From positions 62,001 through 126,000 of the forward strand of contig NZ_FXYA01000199.1 in the NCBI RefSeq assembly GCF_900184965.1: DNA of 64,000 nucleotides. Direction: 5' to 3'. Position numbers and translations under genes: made by a program. Origin of the DNA: Akkermansia muciniphila. Lineage in GTDB: Bacteria; Verrucomicrobiota; Verrucomicrobiia; Verrucomicrobiales; Akkermansiaceae. Under the pieces are notes generated by a model. It was given only the letters and a program-made list of their open reading frames with translations, was not told where the DNA came from and ran no database searches. Shown here piece after piece: positions 25,615-34,623 of the stretch; positions within the stretch are counted from its first letter, which is position 1; the number at the start of each line of letters is the position of its first letter.

Positions 25615-26157
25615 ATGAATACCGAATATAAGATATATCAACTTAAAAAGTACCTCAAAGAACAAGAAGAGGAAAAGCATCTACAAAAGATATATGATCC
25701 CCGCCGACGTTACCGCAAAGGAGATATTGTGCGTTCCCGACTATACGGACGCGGATTCCTGTGGGCTAAAGATGGTCAGATATTCCATGTAGCAGAAGAT
25801 GAAAGAAACGGAGAACCCGGTATTGTAATGAAGGAATACAATATTCACACAGGGAAACCGGTACATCTTACCTACGCGGAAATCGAACTGGTCAAGCCCA
25901 TTGAGGAAAACAGACCGTTTGAGATACACGCGGCAGATGCGATATATAAGATGCTCAACGGTCGCAAAATAATGGAACGGCCATTTATAGGGGCTAAAGG
26001 CAACCCTGATTTTGATTCCCCGGCTATTCAAATAAAATTTATTCCCGGATATGGTTTCCAACGGAAATTAGCAAATCAGAGGGATAGTTGGGATTTGTAT
26101 AGCCTAAATAAAAACGACATGGAAGCGAAGTGGCGTGAAGCAGAAGAAAGGGAATGA
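25615..26157 (+). CDS. Hypothetical phage protein with SH3-like segment
   Basis: A 180-residue protein. After a charged helical start (LKKYLKEQEEEKHLQKIYDP), the stretch RRYRKGDIVRSRLYGRGFLWAKDGQIFHVAEDE...EPGIVMKEYN looks like a small beta barrel of the KOW/SH3 type. The C-terminal half has an aromatic segment (IKFIPGYGFQRKL). No family can be named. It follows the AAAACGGCGCCAT repeat pair and lies six bases before the next gene. Confidence 0.55.
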   Translation: MNTEYKIYQLKKYLKEQEEEKHLQKIYDPRRRYRKGDIVRSRLYGRGFLWAKDGQIFHVAEDERNGEPGIVMKEYNIHTGKPVHLTYAEIELVKPIEENRPFEIHAADAIYKMLNGRKIMERPFIGAKGNPDFDSPAIQIKFIPGYGFQRKLANQRDSWDLYSLNKNDMEAKWREAEERE

Positions 26158-26163
26158 GAGCGC

Positions 26164-26664
26164 ATGAAAACCTGTGAAGAATGCCTATATTGGGACAATT
26201 TTGACGGATGCTGTATCAGCTCACAATCCGGACATTGGTTTGATGAAATGCCAGCTGATACGCCGGCATGTGGAGCCTTCCGTTCCGAAGAAATAGAACA
26301 AGAACAAGTTAATGATGCCGATCAACAAAAATCAAAATCAGTGAAATATGACGCTAGAAAAAAAACATTAGCTTATTACGCTGAATATTGTCGAATAACA
26401 AATTCTTCTACTTCCCCTAAAAAACTACTCTACAAAGATATGCAAAAAGCTACTACCACTAACGGCCTCTGTATATGGACACCAAACCTTGTTTTTTTCG
26501 CATGGGAAATAGGCAGTCAAACACTCTGGATAGAGCATGCCATAGGATACCTTTCTGACCTGCTTCCGTTGGCATCAGCCTACGGCCCGGAATGGATGGT
26601 CCATTACCAACACCGCGACAAAATACGCCATCAAAATATGCACCGTTTACTAGGCAGACTATAA
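26164..26664 (+). CDS. Cys-rich hypothetical phage protein
   Basis: The 166-residue protein starts KTCEECLYWDNFDGCCISSQSG and has a later PACGAF, a small zinc-binding N-terminal module like that of the product at 23559. An acidic/Gln linker separates it from a C-terminal segment (KTLAYYAEYCRITN, NGLCIWTPNLVFFAWEIGSQTLWIEHAIGYLSDLLPLASAYGPEW) resembling small phage early proteins. It is the last recognisable phage gene before the presumed right boundary. Confidence 0.55.
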   Translation: MKTCEECLYWDNFDGCCISSQSGHWFDEMPADTPACGAFRSEEIEQEQVNDADQQKSKSVKYDARKKTLAYYAEYCRITNSSTSPKKLLYKDMQKATTTNGLCIWTPNLVFFAWEIGSQTLWIEHAIGYLSDLLPLASAYGPEWMVHYQHRDKIRHQNMHRLLGRL

Positions 26665-26748
26665 TATTATTTGTGTAAAAAATTGTGTAAATAAATCATA
26701 AATAACTTATTGTAAACAATAATATAATTTCCGGCGGTACCAATTAAT

Positions 26749-26779
26749 AAACCCTGGTAGCTGAACGCTCCCAGGGTTT
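26749..26779. terminator. Hairpin terminator at the prophage edge
   Basis: AAACCCTGG and CCAGGGTTT form a perfect 9-bp stem with a 13-base loop, flanked by T residues on both strands, so it can end transcription from either side. It comes right after the CCGGCGGTACCA element and probably belonged to the host gene in which the phage inserted. Confidence 0.65.
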
Positions 26780-27097
26780 TCTATGATCAGCCGGTAACGC
26801 TTCATTTCTCATAGAGACTTCCCGCGGTAATACCAGGACGGAAGGAGATGGGCCCGCGCCCGGTTTACGCCAGACAATGATCTGGTGGAAAAATTCCGTT
26901 CCCGCTCCTCTGCCGATTGTCGAAAAACCGTTGACGAACAGTATTTGGCTGGATTGCATCATGGATACTGCGCTTCATGGCGGATGATCAGGAAAAAGAA
27001 ATGGTTCATGCCGCTTTTGCCACCGTCGGCTTTTCCGGATCGCCATCTACACCCGACCTTATGCCGCCACAGCCAGACGATCCCGGAACGGCCACTT

Positions 27098-27292
27098 TTA
27101 AAAAGTCTGTGTCACCAGGGCGTGTTCGTCTGATACCTCTATTGTATCAGTGGGAGCTATGAATATATATTGTCCGGAATTTTCCGTTTCCAGAACAATC
27201 AGGGAGGCAGCGTCGCTAAGAAGCGCATGGACAGTACACGCAGCCGTGCAAGTCAGCGCATAGGATGCGCCCGGTATGGTATTCACTTTCAT
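27098..27292 (-). CDS. Small hypothetical protein or gene remnant
   Basis: The 64-residue product MKVNTIPGASYALTCTAACTVHALLSDAASLIVLETENSGQYIFIAPTDTIEVSDEHALVTQTF has protein-like composition and resembles a small beta-rich virion-type protein. The start is ATG or a TTG three bases upstream, without a ribosome site. Very short frames continue leftward from its end, suggesting a decayed phage gene cluster just outside the present prophage. It may not be expressed. Confidence 0.3.
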   Translation of the reverse strand: MKVNTIPGASYALTCTAACTVHALLSDAASLIVLETENSGQYIFIAPTDTIEVSDEHALVTQTF

Positions 27293-27678
27293 CAAGCAGA
27301 TTTAGTGCCGGAAACGGGAGAAAAATCATCCATGCCGATACGTGCACATTTCCTGCCGGGGAATATGAAAAAAGGATGATGAGAAATGGACCATCCAACA
27401 AAATAATCAATAAAGTATTTATATTAAATATATTATCTAATAATCACAAACCAATGACGACTGTATTGCGCATACATGTAATGCATTGATAATAAAATAT
27501 CATATATACATTATCCGCCTGTTTCACTTCATCAAAAAAGACCAGGAGCCTAAATTGTTAAATAATTATCATATAATCAACAATTTACAACAATACTGCA
27601 CTCGTTTCGGATTTAGAGGGGTAGGCAATCCCTACAATTGGCTCGAATTCACGCAATGCAATACGTATATAGAAGAGT

Positions 27679-28779
27679 ATGACTTCGTTGCCGGCATCTT
27701 CATTGGTTGAAACAGTAGCCAATAAAATCAAACAGATGATTCTCAGCGGCAGCCTGATCAATATCCTGCCCGGAGAAAGGGAACTCGGACACAGGTTATC
27801 CGTAGGCAGGGAGACTGTCAGAAAGGCCCTCACTCTTCTGGAAAGGGATGCATGGATTGCCCCCGCACGCATCAAGGTTCCGCGGCGCATCCTGAAAACT
27901 ACGGAAGAAGAAACGGTTAAAAACATCTTTTGCCATTCGGTTCAGGAAAAAAGAGAAATTCTCGGTTTTCTGACGCCCCTGCCCCTGAAAAGGCTGGCTC
28001 AAAGCGTATTGGCGGAGATATACACCATCTCCAAAATTCTGGAGGAAGACGGCATCAGCGTCCGCATTTTTGAAGCTCCCTGGATTTTAGGCAATAATCC
28101 GGACAAGAGGCTTGCCAAGCTTGTTACCAAATCCGAATGCGTCTGCTGGATACTTCACCGTTCCTCGGAACAAACCCAGCTCTGGTTCAAAAAGCACCGC
28201 ATTCCCTGCATTGTGCGCGGCACTTCCTACCAGAGCAGCAACCTGCCCTATCTGGACCGCCACTGGGCGGCCACCACGCATCATGCGGCGCAGCACCTCT
28301 GGAACAAGGGACACAGAACAGTAGGCCTGTGCTTGCCTCCTGATCCATTGAAGGGCCACCAGCTCATGCAAAAAGGCTTTTTCAGTTTTGCGGAACAGGG
28401 ATGGAATCCCGTCCTGGTTCCCTCCCCGTTTGAAACGCCACTCTTCTTTGAATACCTTGCCAAAGCGTTTAAAGAACATCCGGATATGTCCGCCCTGGTA
28501 GCCACGCGGGGCAATCAGGTCGTTCCTATCCTTTCCTGGGTGGAAGCCCGCTCCCTGAGCATTCCGGACCAGCTCAGCCTGGTAAGCCTGACGTACGAAC
28601 CCTTCATGGAACGCCTGCTGCCCACTATCACCTATTATGAAGAGAACCAGACAAAAACGGTTCACAAACTCATACGGATGCTCCGCTCCCTGACAGCCGG
28701 GAAAAATATCAAGAGCATTTCCGTCATTCCGGAAATATACCCCGGTCAATCCGTTTCCCGGCACGTCCTTTCCGTATAA
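27679..28779 (+). CDS. GntR-LacI hybrid transcriptional regulator
   Basis: This 366-residue protein has a GntR-type N-terminal winged helix (LVETVANKIKQMILSGSL...LPGERELGHRLSVGRETVRKALTLLER) and a LacI-type ligand-binding domain in the rest (EILGFLTPLPLKRLAQ, HHAAQHLWNKGHRTVGLCLPP, SALVATRGNQVVPILSW, LSLVSLTYEPFMERLLPTITYY). This AraR-like architecture senses sugars. It lies just upstream of a secreted esterase gene, so it may control glycan-use genes. An inverted repeat about 95 bp upstream of the start is a possible own operator. No strong ribosome site was seen. Confidence 0.85.
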   Translation: MTSLPASSLVETVANKIKQMILSGSLINILPGERELGHRLSVGRETVRKALTLLERDAWIAPARIKVPRRILKTTEEETVKNIFCHSVQEKREILGFLTPLPLKRLAQSVLAEIYTISKILEEDGISVRIFEAPWILGNNPDKRLAKLVTKSECVCWILHRSSEQTQLWFKKHRIPCIVRGTSYQSSNLPYLDRHWAATTHHAAQHLWNKGHRTVGLCLPPDPLKGHQLMQKGFFSFAEQGWNPVLVPSPFETPLFFEYLAKAFKEHPDMSALVATRGNQVVPILSWVEARSLSIPDQLSLVSLTYEPFMERLLPTITYYEENQTKTVHKLIRMLRSLTAGKNIKSISVIPEIYPGQSVSRHVLSV

Positions 28780-28894
28780 TACCTTTTTCCGGAAAGGAAA
28801 GCATCAACAGAAAAATATATTGGCAACAGGCAAAGAAAAATTCCTTTAGAAGACAGAATCTTCTTTCCGGAAACGTATCAGGAATATCCCCGCC

Positions 28895-29806
28895 ATGATT
28901 GTTTCCATACTGCCACGCTCTGCACGTTTTTTCCTCTTTTCATGGCTGCTTTGTTCCCTGCCGGTCTTTCTGGCGCCTTCCCTGCATGCGGATGAAATCA
29001 ACGTTATCCTCATTGGCGGCCAGTCAAACGCCACAGGGCAAGGGTACGTCAACAACATTCCTCCCTGCTTCAAGACGGATAAACGGATTCTTCTGTACTA
29101 TTCCGGTTCCCTCAAAGGGGTAGAACCGGCAGAACAGCTTGTTCCCTTGAGCCCGGCCTCCGAATCCCCCGACCGTTTTGGCGTGGAATTAAGCCTGGGA
29201 ACAGCGTTGCAGAAAAAATTCCCGCAAAAAAAATGGGTCCTCATCAAGCACGCCCGGAGCGGAAGCAACCTTTTCCTGCAATGGAACCCTGGACAAACTT
29301 CTCAGGATAAGCAAGGGGAAGAATACGTCAAACTGATCCGTACTGTCCGCAACGGAATGGAAGCCCTGAAAAAACAGGGATATACTCCTGTCCTGAAAGC
29401 CATGGTGTGGCAACAGGGAGAAGGAGACGCAAGGGACATTGCCGGCATCAAAAACTCTCTGTCTTACGGCGCCAACCTGAACAACCTGATTAAACGCATC
29501 AGAGCAGACCTGGAAGCCCCCGATCTGGCCTTTATCTACGGCAGCGTTCTTCCCGTGCCCGCTCCGGCCCGTTTTCCAGGCAGGGAAGAAGTGCGGCAGG
29601 GACAAAAGGATGTAGCGGAAAAATCCCGTACTTCCCTCTCCGTCAACAATGCGGTTTATGTTCCCGCAGACGATCTCCAGCTGCGCAGCATGGACTTCCG
29701 CACCCCCTATCCCACGGATACCATCCATCTGGGCACGCATGGAGTTCTGGCTCTGGGAGAACGCTTTGCCTCCGCATTGGAAAAAATATGGAGACAAAAA
29801 AACTGA
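28895..29806 (+). CDS. Secreted sialate O-acetylesterase-like (SASA) esterase
   Basis: The 303-residue protein has a signal peptide (FFLFSWLLCSLPVFLAPSLHA) and the SGNH/SASA features NVILIGGQSNATGQG (nucleophile Ser in GQSN), MVWQQGEGDA and a C-terminal DTIHLGTHG carrying the Asp/His pair. Such enzymes remove O-acetyl groups from carbohydrates such as sialic acids, exposing mucin glycans. Some family members act on xylan instead, so the substrate is inferred from the mucin-degrader context. It is secreted to the periplasm or outside and is followed by PPi-PFK with a 177-base gap. Confidence 0.8.
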   Translation: MIVSILPRSARFFLFSWLLCSLPVFLAPSLHADEINVILIGGQSNATGQGYVNNIPPCFKTDKRILLYYSGSLKGVEPAEQLVPLSPASESPDRFGVELSLGTALQKKFPQKKWVLIKHARSGSNLFLQWNPGQTSQDKQGEEYVKLIRTVRNGMEALKKQGYTPVLKAMVWQQGEGDARDIAGIKNSLSYGANLNNLIKRIRADLEAPDLAFIYGSVLPVPAPARFPGREEVRQGQKDVAEKSRTSLSVNNAVYVPADDLQLRSMDFRTPYPTDTIHLGTHGVLALGERFASALEKIWRQKN

Positions 29807-29933
29807 TGCCACCGCTCTTTTTTCTTCCTCACTTTCTCCAGCCCTGGCAGCCCCATCCGGAAAACCGATAATGTTTGACATCCCTCCGGGCTGCGGATAG
29901 GGTTGACTATCATTTCATTCCCTGCCTCCAACG

Positions 29934-29960
29934 CTGTTGAAAGGGGGGGGGACTCAACAG
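29934..29960 (+). promoter_or_regulatory. Hairpin with G9 loop upstream of pfp
   Basis: CTGTTGA (29934-29940) and TCAACAG (29954-29960) are perfect inverted repeats. The loop between them is AA, a run of nine G (29943-29951), AC. It lies 23 bases before the pfp start. Nine-base G runs slip readily, so the hairpin could vary between cells and alter translation. A structural leader without switching is equally possible. Confidence 0.5.
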
Positions 29961-29983
29961 AACTCTCTCATCCATTATTGCCC

Positions 29984-31228
29984 ATGAACCCATTGAAAGG
30001 AGCATGCATCATCGGCCAGTCCGGAGGCCCCACCGCCGTCATTAATGCCAGCGCGCTGGGAGCCATTCAAGCCGCCCTGCAAAGCGAACAGATCACGCGC
30101 GTGCTGGGAGCCGCCAACGGGATTGAGGGAGTGCTCAAGGAACGCCTGTTCGACATGGCCCGGGAGGATTCCGAAGAACTGGAGCTGCTCAAATATACTC
30201 CGGCCTCGGCCCTGGGTTCCTGCCGCTACAAGATGTCCGACCCATCCGCGGACGATACGGATTACCGCCGTCTGCTGGAAATTTTCCGAAAATACGACGT
30301 ACGCTACTTTTTCTACAACGGGGGCAACGATTCCATGGATACCTGCAACAAGATATCCAAATTCATGCAGCAGTCCGGTTACGAATGCCGCGTCATCGGA
30401 ATCCCCAAGACCATTGACAATGACCTTCACGGCACGGACCACTGCCCCGGTTTCGGCTCTGCCGCCAAATTTATCGCGACCTCCTGCATGGAAGTTCATC
30501 AGGATCTCCGCGTGTACGACAAGGGACGCGTCACCATCGTGGAAATCATGGGCCGCCACGCCGGCTGGCTGGCCGGCTCCGCAGCTCTGGCCACGTATGC
30601 GGGAGCTGGGCCTGACTTGGTTTACCTGCCGGAAGTTCCCTTCCGCATGGAGGAATTCTGGCAGGATGTGGACCGGATTTACAGACAGAACGGCTGCTGC
30701 ATGGTCGCCGTCTCGGAAGGCGTGCAATATGCAGACGGCCGCTTTGTCGCGGAATCCGGAGACAGGGACGTCTTCGGCCATACGCAGCTGGGCGGCCTGG
30801 GAGCCATGCTTGCGGAATCCGTCAAGCGGCAAACCGGAGCCAAAGTCAGAAGCATTGAACTTTCACTCCTCCAGCGCTGCGCTTCCCATGTCGCCTCCAA
30901 GACGGATATTGATGAAGCGTATATGGCGGGAACAGCCGCCGTGGAAGCCGCCGTTTCCGGCCAGACGGATAAAATGGTAGCTTTTGAACGGGTTACGGAG
31001 AATGGCATTTATTCCTGCAAGACTAAATTGATAGGTCTGGGAGAAGTGGCCAATGTGGAAAAACTTGTCCCCCGCGAATGGATCAACGCCCGCGGCAATG
31101 GCGTGGAACAGCCGTTCATTGACTATGTTCTGCCTCTGATCCAGGGAGAGACGGCCATGCGGAAGGAATGTTCCCTGCCCCGCTTCGCGAAACTCAGGAA
31201 AGTGCTGGCGAAACCGGGACAGCAGTAG
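29984..31228 (+). CDS. pfp: Pyrophosphate-dependent 6-phosphofructokinase
   Basis: A 414-residue phosphofructokinase. GQSGGPTAVINAS is the N-terminal phosphoryl-donor loop, GGNDSMDT replaces the ATP-type GGDGS, and PKTIDNDL has the Lys seen in PPi-type enzymes; MGRHAGWLAG is a substrate motif. These residues point to use of pyrophosphate rather than ATP to interconvert fructose 6-phosphate and fructose 1,6-bisphosphate, saving ATP in an anaerobe. The ATG at 29984 matches the family N-terminus; a TTG 81 bases upstream would read through the G9 tract and is unlikely. Confidence 0.9.
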   Translation: MNPLKGACIIGQSGGPTAVINASALGAIQAALQSEQITRVLGAANGIEGVLKERLFDMAREDSEELELLKYTPASALGSCRYKMSDPSADDTDYRRLLEIFRKYDVRYFFYNGGNDSMDTCNKISKFMQQSGYECRVIGIPKTIDNDLHGTDHCPGFGSAAKFIATSCMEVHQDLRVYDKGRVTIVEIMGRHAGWLAGSAALATYAGAGPDLVYLPEVPFRMEEFWQDVDRIYRQNGCCMVAVSEGVQYADGRFVAESGDRDVFGHTQLGGLGAMLAESVKRQTGAKVRSIELSLLQRCASHVASKTDIDEAYMAGTAAVEAAVSGQTDKMVAFERVTENGIYSCKTKLIGLGEVANVEKLVPREWINARGNGVEQPFIDYVLPLIQGETAMRKECSLPRFAKLRKVLAKPGQQ

Positions 31229-31703
31229 CTGTTTCTTCGGGAAAGCGTTTTGCCTCATCACCCCGGCCGGAGTTGCCCGCCCCACGCTTTTTCAGGTAAA
31301 CATCCGGTCGGCTCCCTTCCCCTTTCCCGGTCTCCTGAAAGGGATGAGAAAGAAAAGCCGGTATAGCAGTTTCGTTCATCAACAGGAAAAACCAGCTTCT
31401 TCTCTGACGGCTCCTTCTGTCTTTCTCTCTTATCCATAACGTGCGTTTTATCTTTTCAGAATCCTCCGCTTATAGAAAACCGCATCTTTTTTACTGAATG
31501 GAAATGGAGCCGATTTCCCTCATATCTTCTTATGAAACAATGTTTTTCAAATATATCAAAAACAAATGGGAAGGAACAGGTAAACGAAAAATCTTGCAGG
31601 CAAGGATAGAAAAAGGCTAAAATAATAAAGGAGTTCAACATTCGGCTTCTATCATTTCGCGGCGCAAAACTGCTTGTTTCCGGATATCTTTCAGGAAACC
31701 GGC
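31229..31703. other. Intergenic region after pfp
   Basis: A 475-bp gap, AT-rich in its right half (31500-31650). No gene with a ribosome site, no RNA gene and no clear terminator hairpin was found. It probably holds the promoter of the membrane protein gene at 31704. Confidence 0.45.
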
Positions 31704-32744
31704 ATGGAATCGCTTCCCGCTTGCCTATCCAAGTTTTTCCCGCATGCCATGCTCGATTATCTGTTTCAACATTTTTATTCAACGCTGGCTATCCTTGCTT
31801 TCTGCATTGCCATCCTGATTCTGAGAGCCCTCGGCAAACGCGGCAGTTTCTGGATTCCCGTCTCCACGGCCCCTTTAGGCTGCATCACCTTCCTGGCCGT
31901 CTTTCTCCTGCTGACGGCTTTCATTATTGGGACATTCGGCTTGTTCACCACAATTCCCTTAGCGGAAAGTCTGGCTTTTGCCCTAGCATGGCTGGCAGCC
32001 ATGGCGGCAGCTCTGATTGTCATTTCACGCCTGACCAGCTATTACCTTCGGCAGAAGCCATCCGCAGGCAGGCATTATCCGGAGGAATATGGAAAAATGC
32101 TCTCAGCCCAGCTCCGGAACAAAGGCATCCTGCTATTCGCAATCATCGGCATCATCAGCTGCGCCATTGACATCATTACACTCCCCTTCCCGATTCCGGA
32201 ACTCCCTCCGGGATCGCCCCTGTCTGCCGCCACCATGATTCCCCTGCCGCCGGAAGCGCCTTTTGACGTACGCCTCTCCTCCCGCGTCACGACCAGATTT
32301 TCCGGAGAATGCGACTTTGACGTGACCGTCCGGAAAAAGGGAGGCGGCAGATATGTTTTCCCTGCCATTCTGATCAATCCCGGGGGAAGAAGCGCCGTTA
32401 CCATTTACAGGCTGTGGCCGGAAAACAAGCGTCATCAGGGCAGCCTGATCTTCACCAACGGAATACAAAGCTGCCTGCTTAATATGGATACCATGCAAAT
32501 GAAATCCCTGAGCGGCCCCGCTTCCAATTACCCTCCTCCTGCCGGTGAAGACCTGTCCGGAGAAGATATGAATCTTCGCCTGGAAACGGTAGGACGGTAC
32601 CGGGGGCTTTCCTTCGTACGCGGAGCGGACCACTCGGCTACAACACGTTCTTATATTCTGAAAATTCTGGAAAACATGCTGGCGCGGACGGAGCGCCTCC
32701 AGGAAGCCATTGACACAAACTCTCACGAATCCTCAGCCGAGTAA
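31704..32744 (+). CDS. Predicted inner-membrane protein
   Basis: 346 residues with at least four transmembrane helices: FYSTLAILAFCIAILIL, LGCITFLAVFLLLTAFIIGTFGLF, LAFALAWLAAMAAALIVI and GILLFAIIGIISCAIDII. They are followed by a soluble C-terminal half of about 180 residues with beta-like stretches (FDVRLSSRVTTRFSGECDFDVTVRKKGGG). AGGAA seven bases before the ATG supports this start. The C-terminal part probably lies outside the membrane. No family or pathway is recognised. Confidence 0.7.
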   Translation: MESLPACLSKFFPHAMLDYLFQHFYSTLAILAFCIAILILRALGKRGSFWIPVSTAPLGCITFLAVFLLLTAFIIGTFGLFTTIPLAESLAFALAWLAAMAAALIVISRLTSYYLRQKPSAGRHYPEEYGKMLSAQLRNKGILLFAIIGIISCAIDIITLPFPIPELPPGSPLSAATMIPLPPEAPFDVRLSSRVTTRFSGECDFDVTVRKKGGGRYVFPAILINPGGRSAVTIYRLWPENKRHQGSLIFTNGIQSCLLNMDTMQMKSLSGPASNYPPPAGEDLSGEDMNLRLETVGRYRGLSFVRGADHSATTRSYILKILENMLARTERLQEAIDTNSHESSAE

Positions 32745-32759
32745 CAAGCGGGCTTACTG

Positions 32760-33071
32760 TTAACCCAGCCGGGCGTCTCCTCCCCGGCGGCGAATGGCGC
32801 GGATCACCGTGCCGCCGCCCCCTTCCAGAGCCAATCCGGTTCCGCGTGACAAAAACTGCTGCAACAAGCGCGCCTGACGCCGGAACTCTCCGCCCTTCTC
32901 TCTGCATACGATGCGCATTCCTTCATCCAGCTTCACGGGCTTTGCCGCCTCCCTGGCCTCCACCTTCACGGACACGGGCCGGGGCATGCTCTGATTCTGA
33001 GCATTCTCGTACATGCCGCATACGCAGGAAAACAGAACAGAAAACACATGGGAAACATGCCGGAAAATCAT
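32760..33071 (-). CDS. Small putative secreted protein
   Basis: 103 residues with a short hydrophobic N-terminus (VSHVFSVLFSCVCGMYENA) that could be a signal peptide, then a basic body (VKVEAREAAKPVKLDEGMRIVCREKGGEFRRQARLLQQFL). AGGGAAC precedes the ATG closely. It lies back-to-back with rarA and tail-to-tail with the membrane protein. No family was recognised. It could be spurious, as longer leftward frames in the area are shadows of rarA. Confidence 0.45.
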   Translation of the reverse strand: MIFRHVSHVFSVLFSCVCGMYENAQNQSMPRPVSVKVEAREAAKPVKLDEGMRIVCREKGGEFRRQARLLQQFLSRGTGLALEGGGGTVIRAIRRRGGDARLG

Positions 33072-33231
33072 GTTCCCTATACACTGTTTTTCTCAGGCAT
33101 CTTTCTTTTTCCTCCCAAATTCTCTTCCGCCCCTTAAAGCCGGGGGCAGCATCCTCTCCATGACGTGCCGTTTTGCCCGGAACGCCTGAAATGCCTTCAT
33201 GCTCCCCTTGCCTTCCTTTTACTGGCGGCGT

Positions 33232-34623
33232 ATGATGGGCATCATGAAAAAAGACGATGCGTCGGGCCTGTTCGCCGCCTTTGCAGACCGCCCTCTGGCG
33301 GATCGCCTGAGGCCGACCGCACTGGAAGAAATCATGGGCCAGGACCACCTGCTGGGGGAAGGAGGCCCTCTCCGGCTCATGGCGGACTCCGGCAAAATGA
33401 CCAGCTTTATTCTGTGGGGGCCTCCCGGCTGCGGAAAAACCACGCTGGCGCGCATTCTGGCGACGCGCACGTCCATGCATTTTACAGCTCTCTCCGCCGT
33501 CTTCTCCGGCATGGCGGATTTGAGAAAAGCCTTTGACGAAGCGGCCAGGCGCAGGGAATACGGTCAGGGGACCCTCCTGTTCGTGGATGAAATCCATCGG
33601 TTCAACCGCGCCCAGCAGGACGGCTTTCTGCCATATGTGGAAAACGGAACCGTTACGCTGGTGGGGGCCACTACGGAAAACCCTTCCTTTGAACTGAACA
33701 GCGCCCTTCTCTCGCGCTGCAAGGTCTTCGTCATGCATTCCCTGGACGCCCCGGCTCTGGAAAGCATCATTGAACGGGCGGAAGCCCTTCTTCAGCGCAA
33801 ACTTCCGCTCGCGCCGGAGGCGCGCGCCACCCTGACAGAACTGGCAGACGGAGACGGCCGCTACCTCATTAACCTGATGGAAAGCGTCTTTGACCTCCGC
33901 AAGCCCGATGAAATGCTGGACACGGACGCGCTGCTGAAAATTGTCCAGCAACGCGCCCCGGTTTACGACAAGGACCGGGAAGGCCATTACAATCTCATCA
34001 GCGCCCTGCATAAATCCCTGCGGGGATCGGATACGGACGCGGCCCTGTACTGGGCCGCGCGCATGCTCGAGGGCGGCGAGGACCCTCTCTACCTCCTGCG
34101 CCGCCTGACCCGTTTCGCCATGGAGGATATCAGCTTGGCGGACCCAGCCGCACTTCAAATGGCCATTGCCGCGTGGGACACCTATGAACGCCTGGGCTCC
34201 CCGGAAGGAGAGCTGGCGATTGCGGAACTGGTCATCTACCTGGGCTGCGCCCCCAAATCCAACAGCGCCTACACCGCGTGGAGCGCAGCCCGGAAAGCGG
34301 CACGGGAATACGGCTCCCTGATGCCCCCGGCACACATCCTTAACGCGCCCACCAGACTAATGAAGGAACTGGGCTATGGAAAAAATTACGCCTACGATCA
34401 TGACGCGCCGGACGCATTCTCCGGGCAAAACTACTTTCCGGACAACATGCCCCGCCGCCAGTTCTACAGGCCTCCGGAACGGGGTTTTGAACGGGAAATC
34501 AACAAACGCCTGGCCTATTGGGACAAACTGCGCCGCCAGCGGGCGGAAGAGGACGCCGGAAACTCCGGTACGCGCAGGAACTGGAAAAAGCCTCCCGTTC
34601 CGGAAAAGCAGGAGCCTTCATGA
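33232..34623 (+). CDS. rarA: Replication-associated recombination ATPase RarA (MgsA)
   Basis: A 463-residue AAA+ ATPase with [20 protein letters not shown] at the N-terminus, Walker A ([13 protein letters not shown]), Walker B ([17 protein letters not shown]), sensor ([18 protein letters not shown]) and the C-terminal MgsA/RarA domain ([28 protein letters not shown]). RarA acts at stalled replication forks. ATGs at 33232, 33235 and 33244 are all possible starts. Its stop codon abuts the stop of the convergent GH2 gene. Confidence 0.93.
   Translation: MMGIMKKDDASGLFAAFADRPLADRLRPTALEEIMGQDHLLGEGGPLRLMADSGKMTSFILWGPPGCGKTTLARILATRTSMHFTALSAVFSGMADLRKAFDEAARRREYGQGTLLFVDEIHRFNRAQQDGFLPYVENGTVTLVGATTENPSFELNSALLSRCKVFVMHSLDAPALESIIERAEALLQRKLPLAPEARATLTELADGDGRYLINLMESVFDLRKPDEMLDTDALLKIVQQRAPVYDKDREGHYNLISALHKSLRGSDTDAALYWAARMLEGGEDPLYLLRRLTRFAMEDISLADPAALQMAIAAWDTYERLGSPEGELAIAELVIYLGCAPKSNSAYTAWSAARKAAREYGSLMPPAHILNAPTRLMKELGYGKNYAYDHDAPDAFSGQNYFPDNMPRRQFYRPPERGFEREINKRLAYWDKLRRQRAEEDAGNSGTRRNWKKPPVPEKQEPS

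Larger units (their letters stand above)
26665..27678. other. Prophage right boundary and 1-kb gap
   Basis: The stretch begins very AT-rich (26665-26728), then has CCGGCGGTACCA (26731-26742), which looks like the 3' end of a tRNA or an attachment core, and the hairpin at 26749-26779. From 26800 to 27300 several short leftward frames run in series with ATGA-type overlaps (one is listed at 27098). 27380-27640 is AT-rich and contains AAATTGTT (27552-27559) and its inverted partner AACAATTT (27579-27586), a possible operator of the regulator downstream. Confidence 0.4.

Noticed and set aside
26671-26742. A complete tRNA gene at the prophage right edge
   Set aside because: Only a possible acceptor 3' strand is present; no T-arm, anticodon arm or D-arm precedes it.
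32923-34335. 470-codon leftward frame opposite rarA
   Set aside because: Gly/Arg/His/Phe-rich shadow; RarA Walker motifs are on the plus strand.
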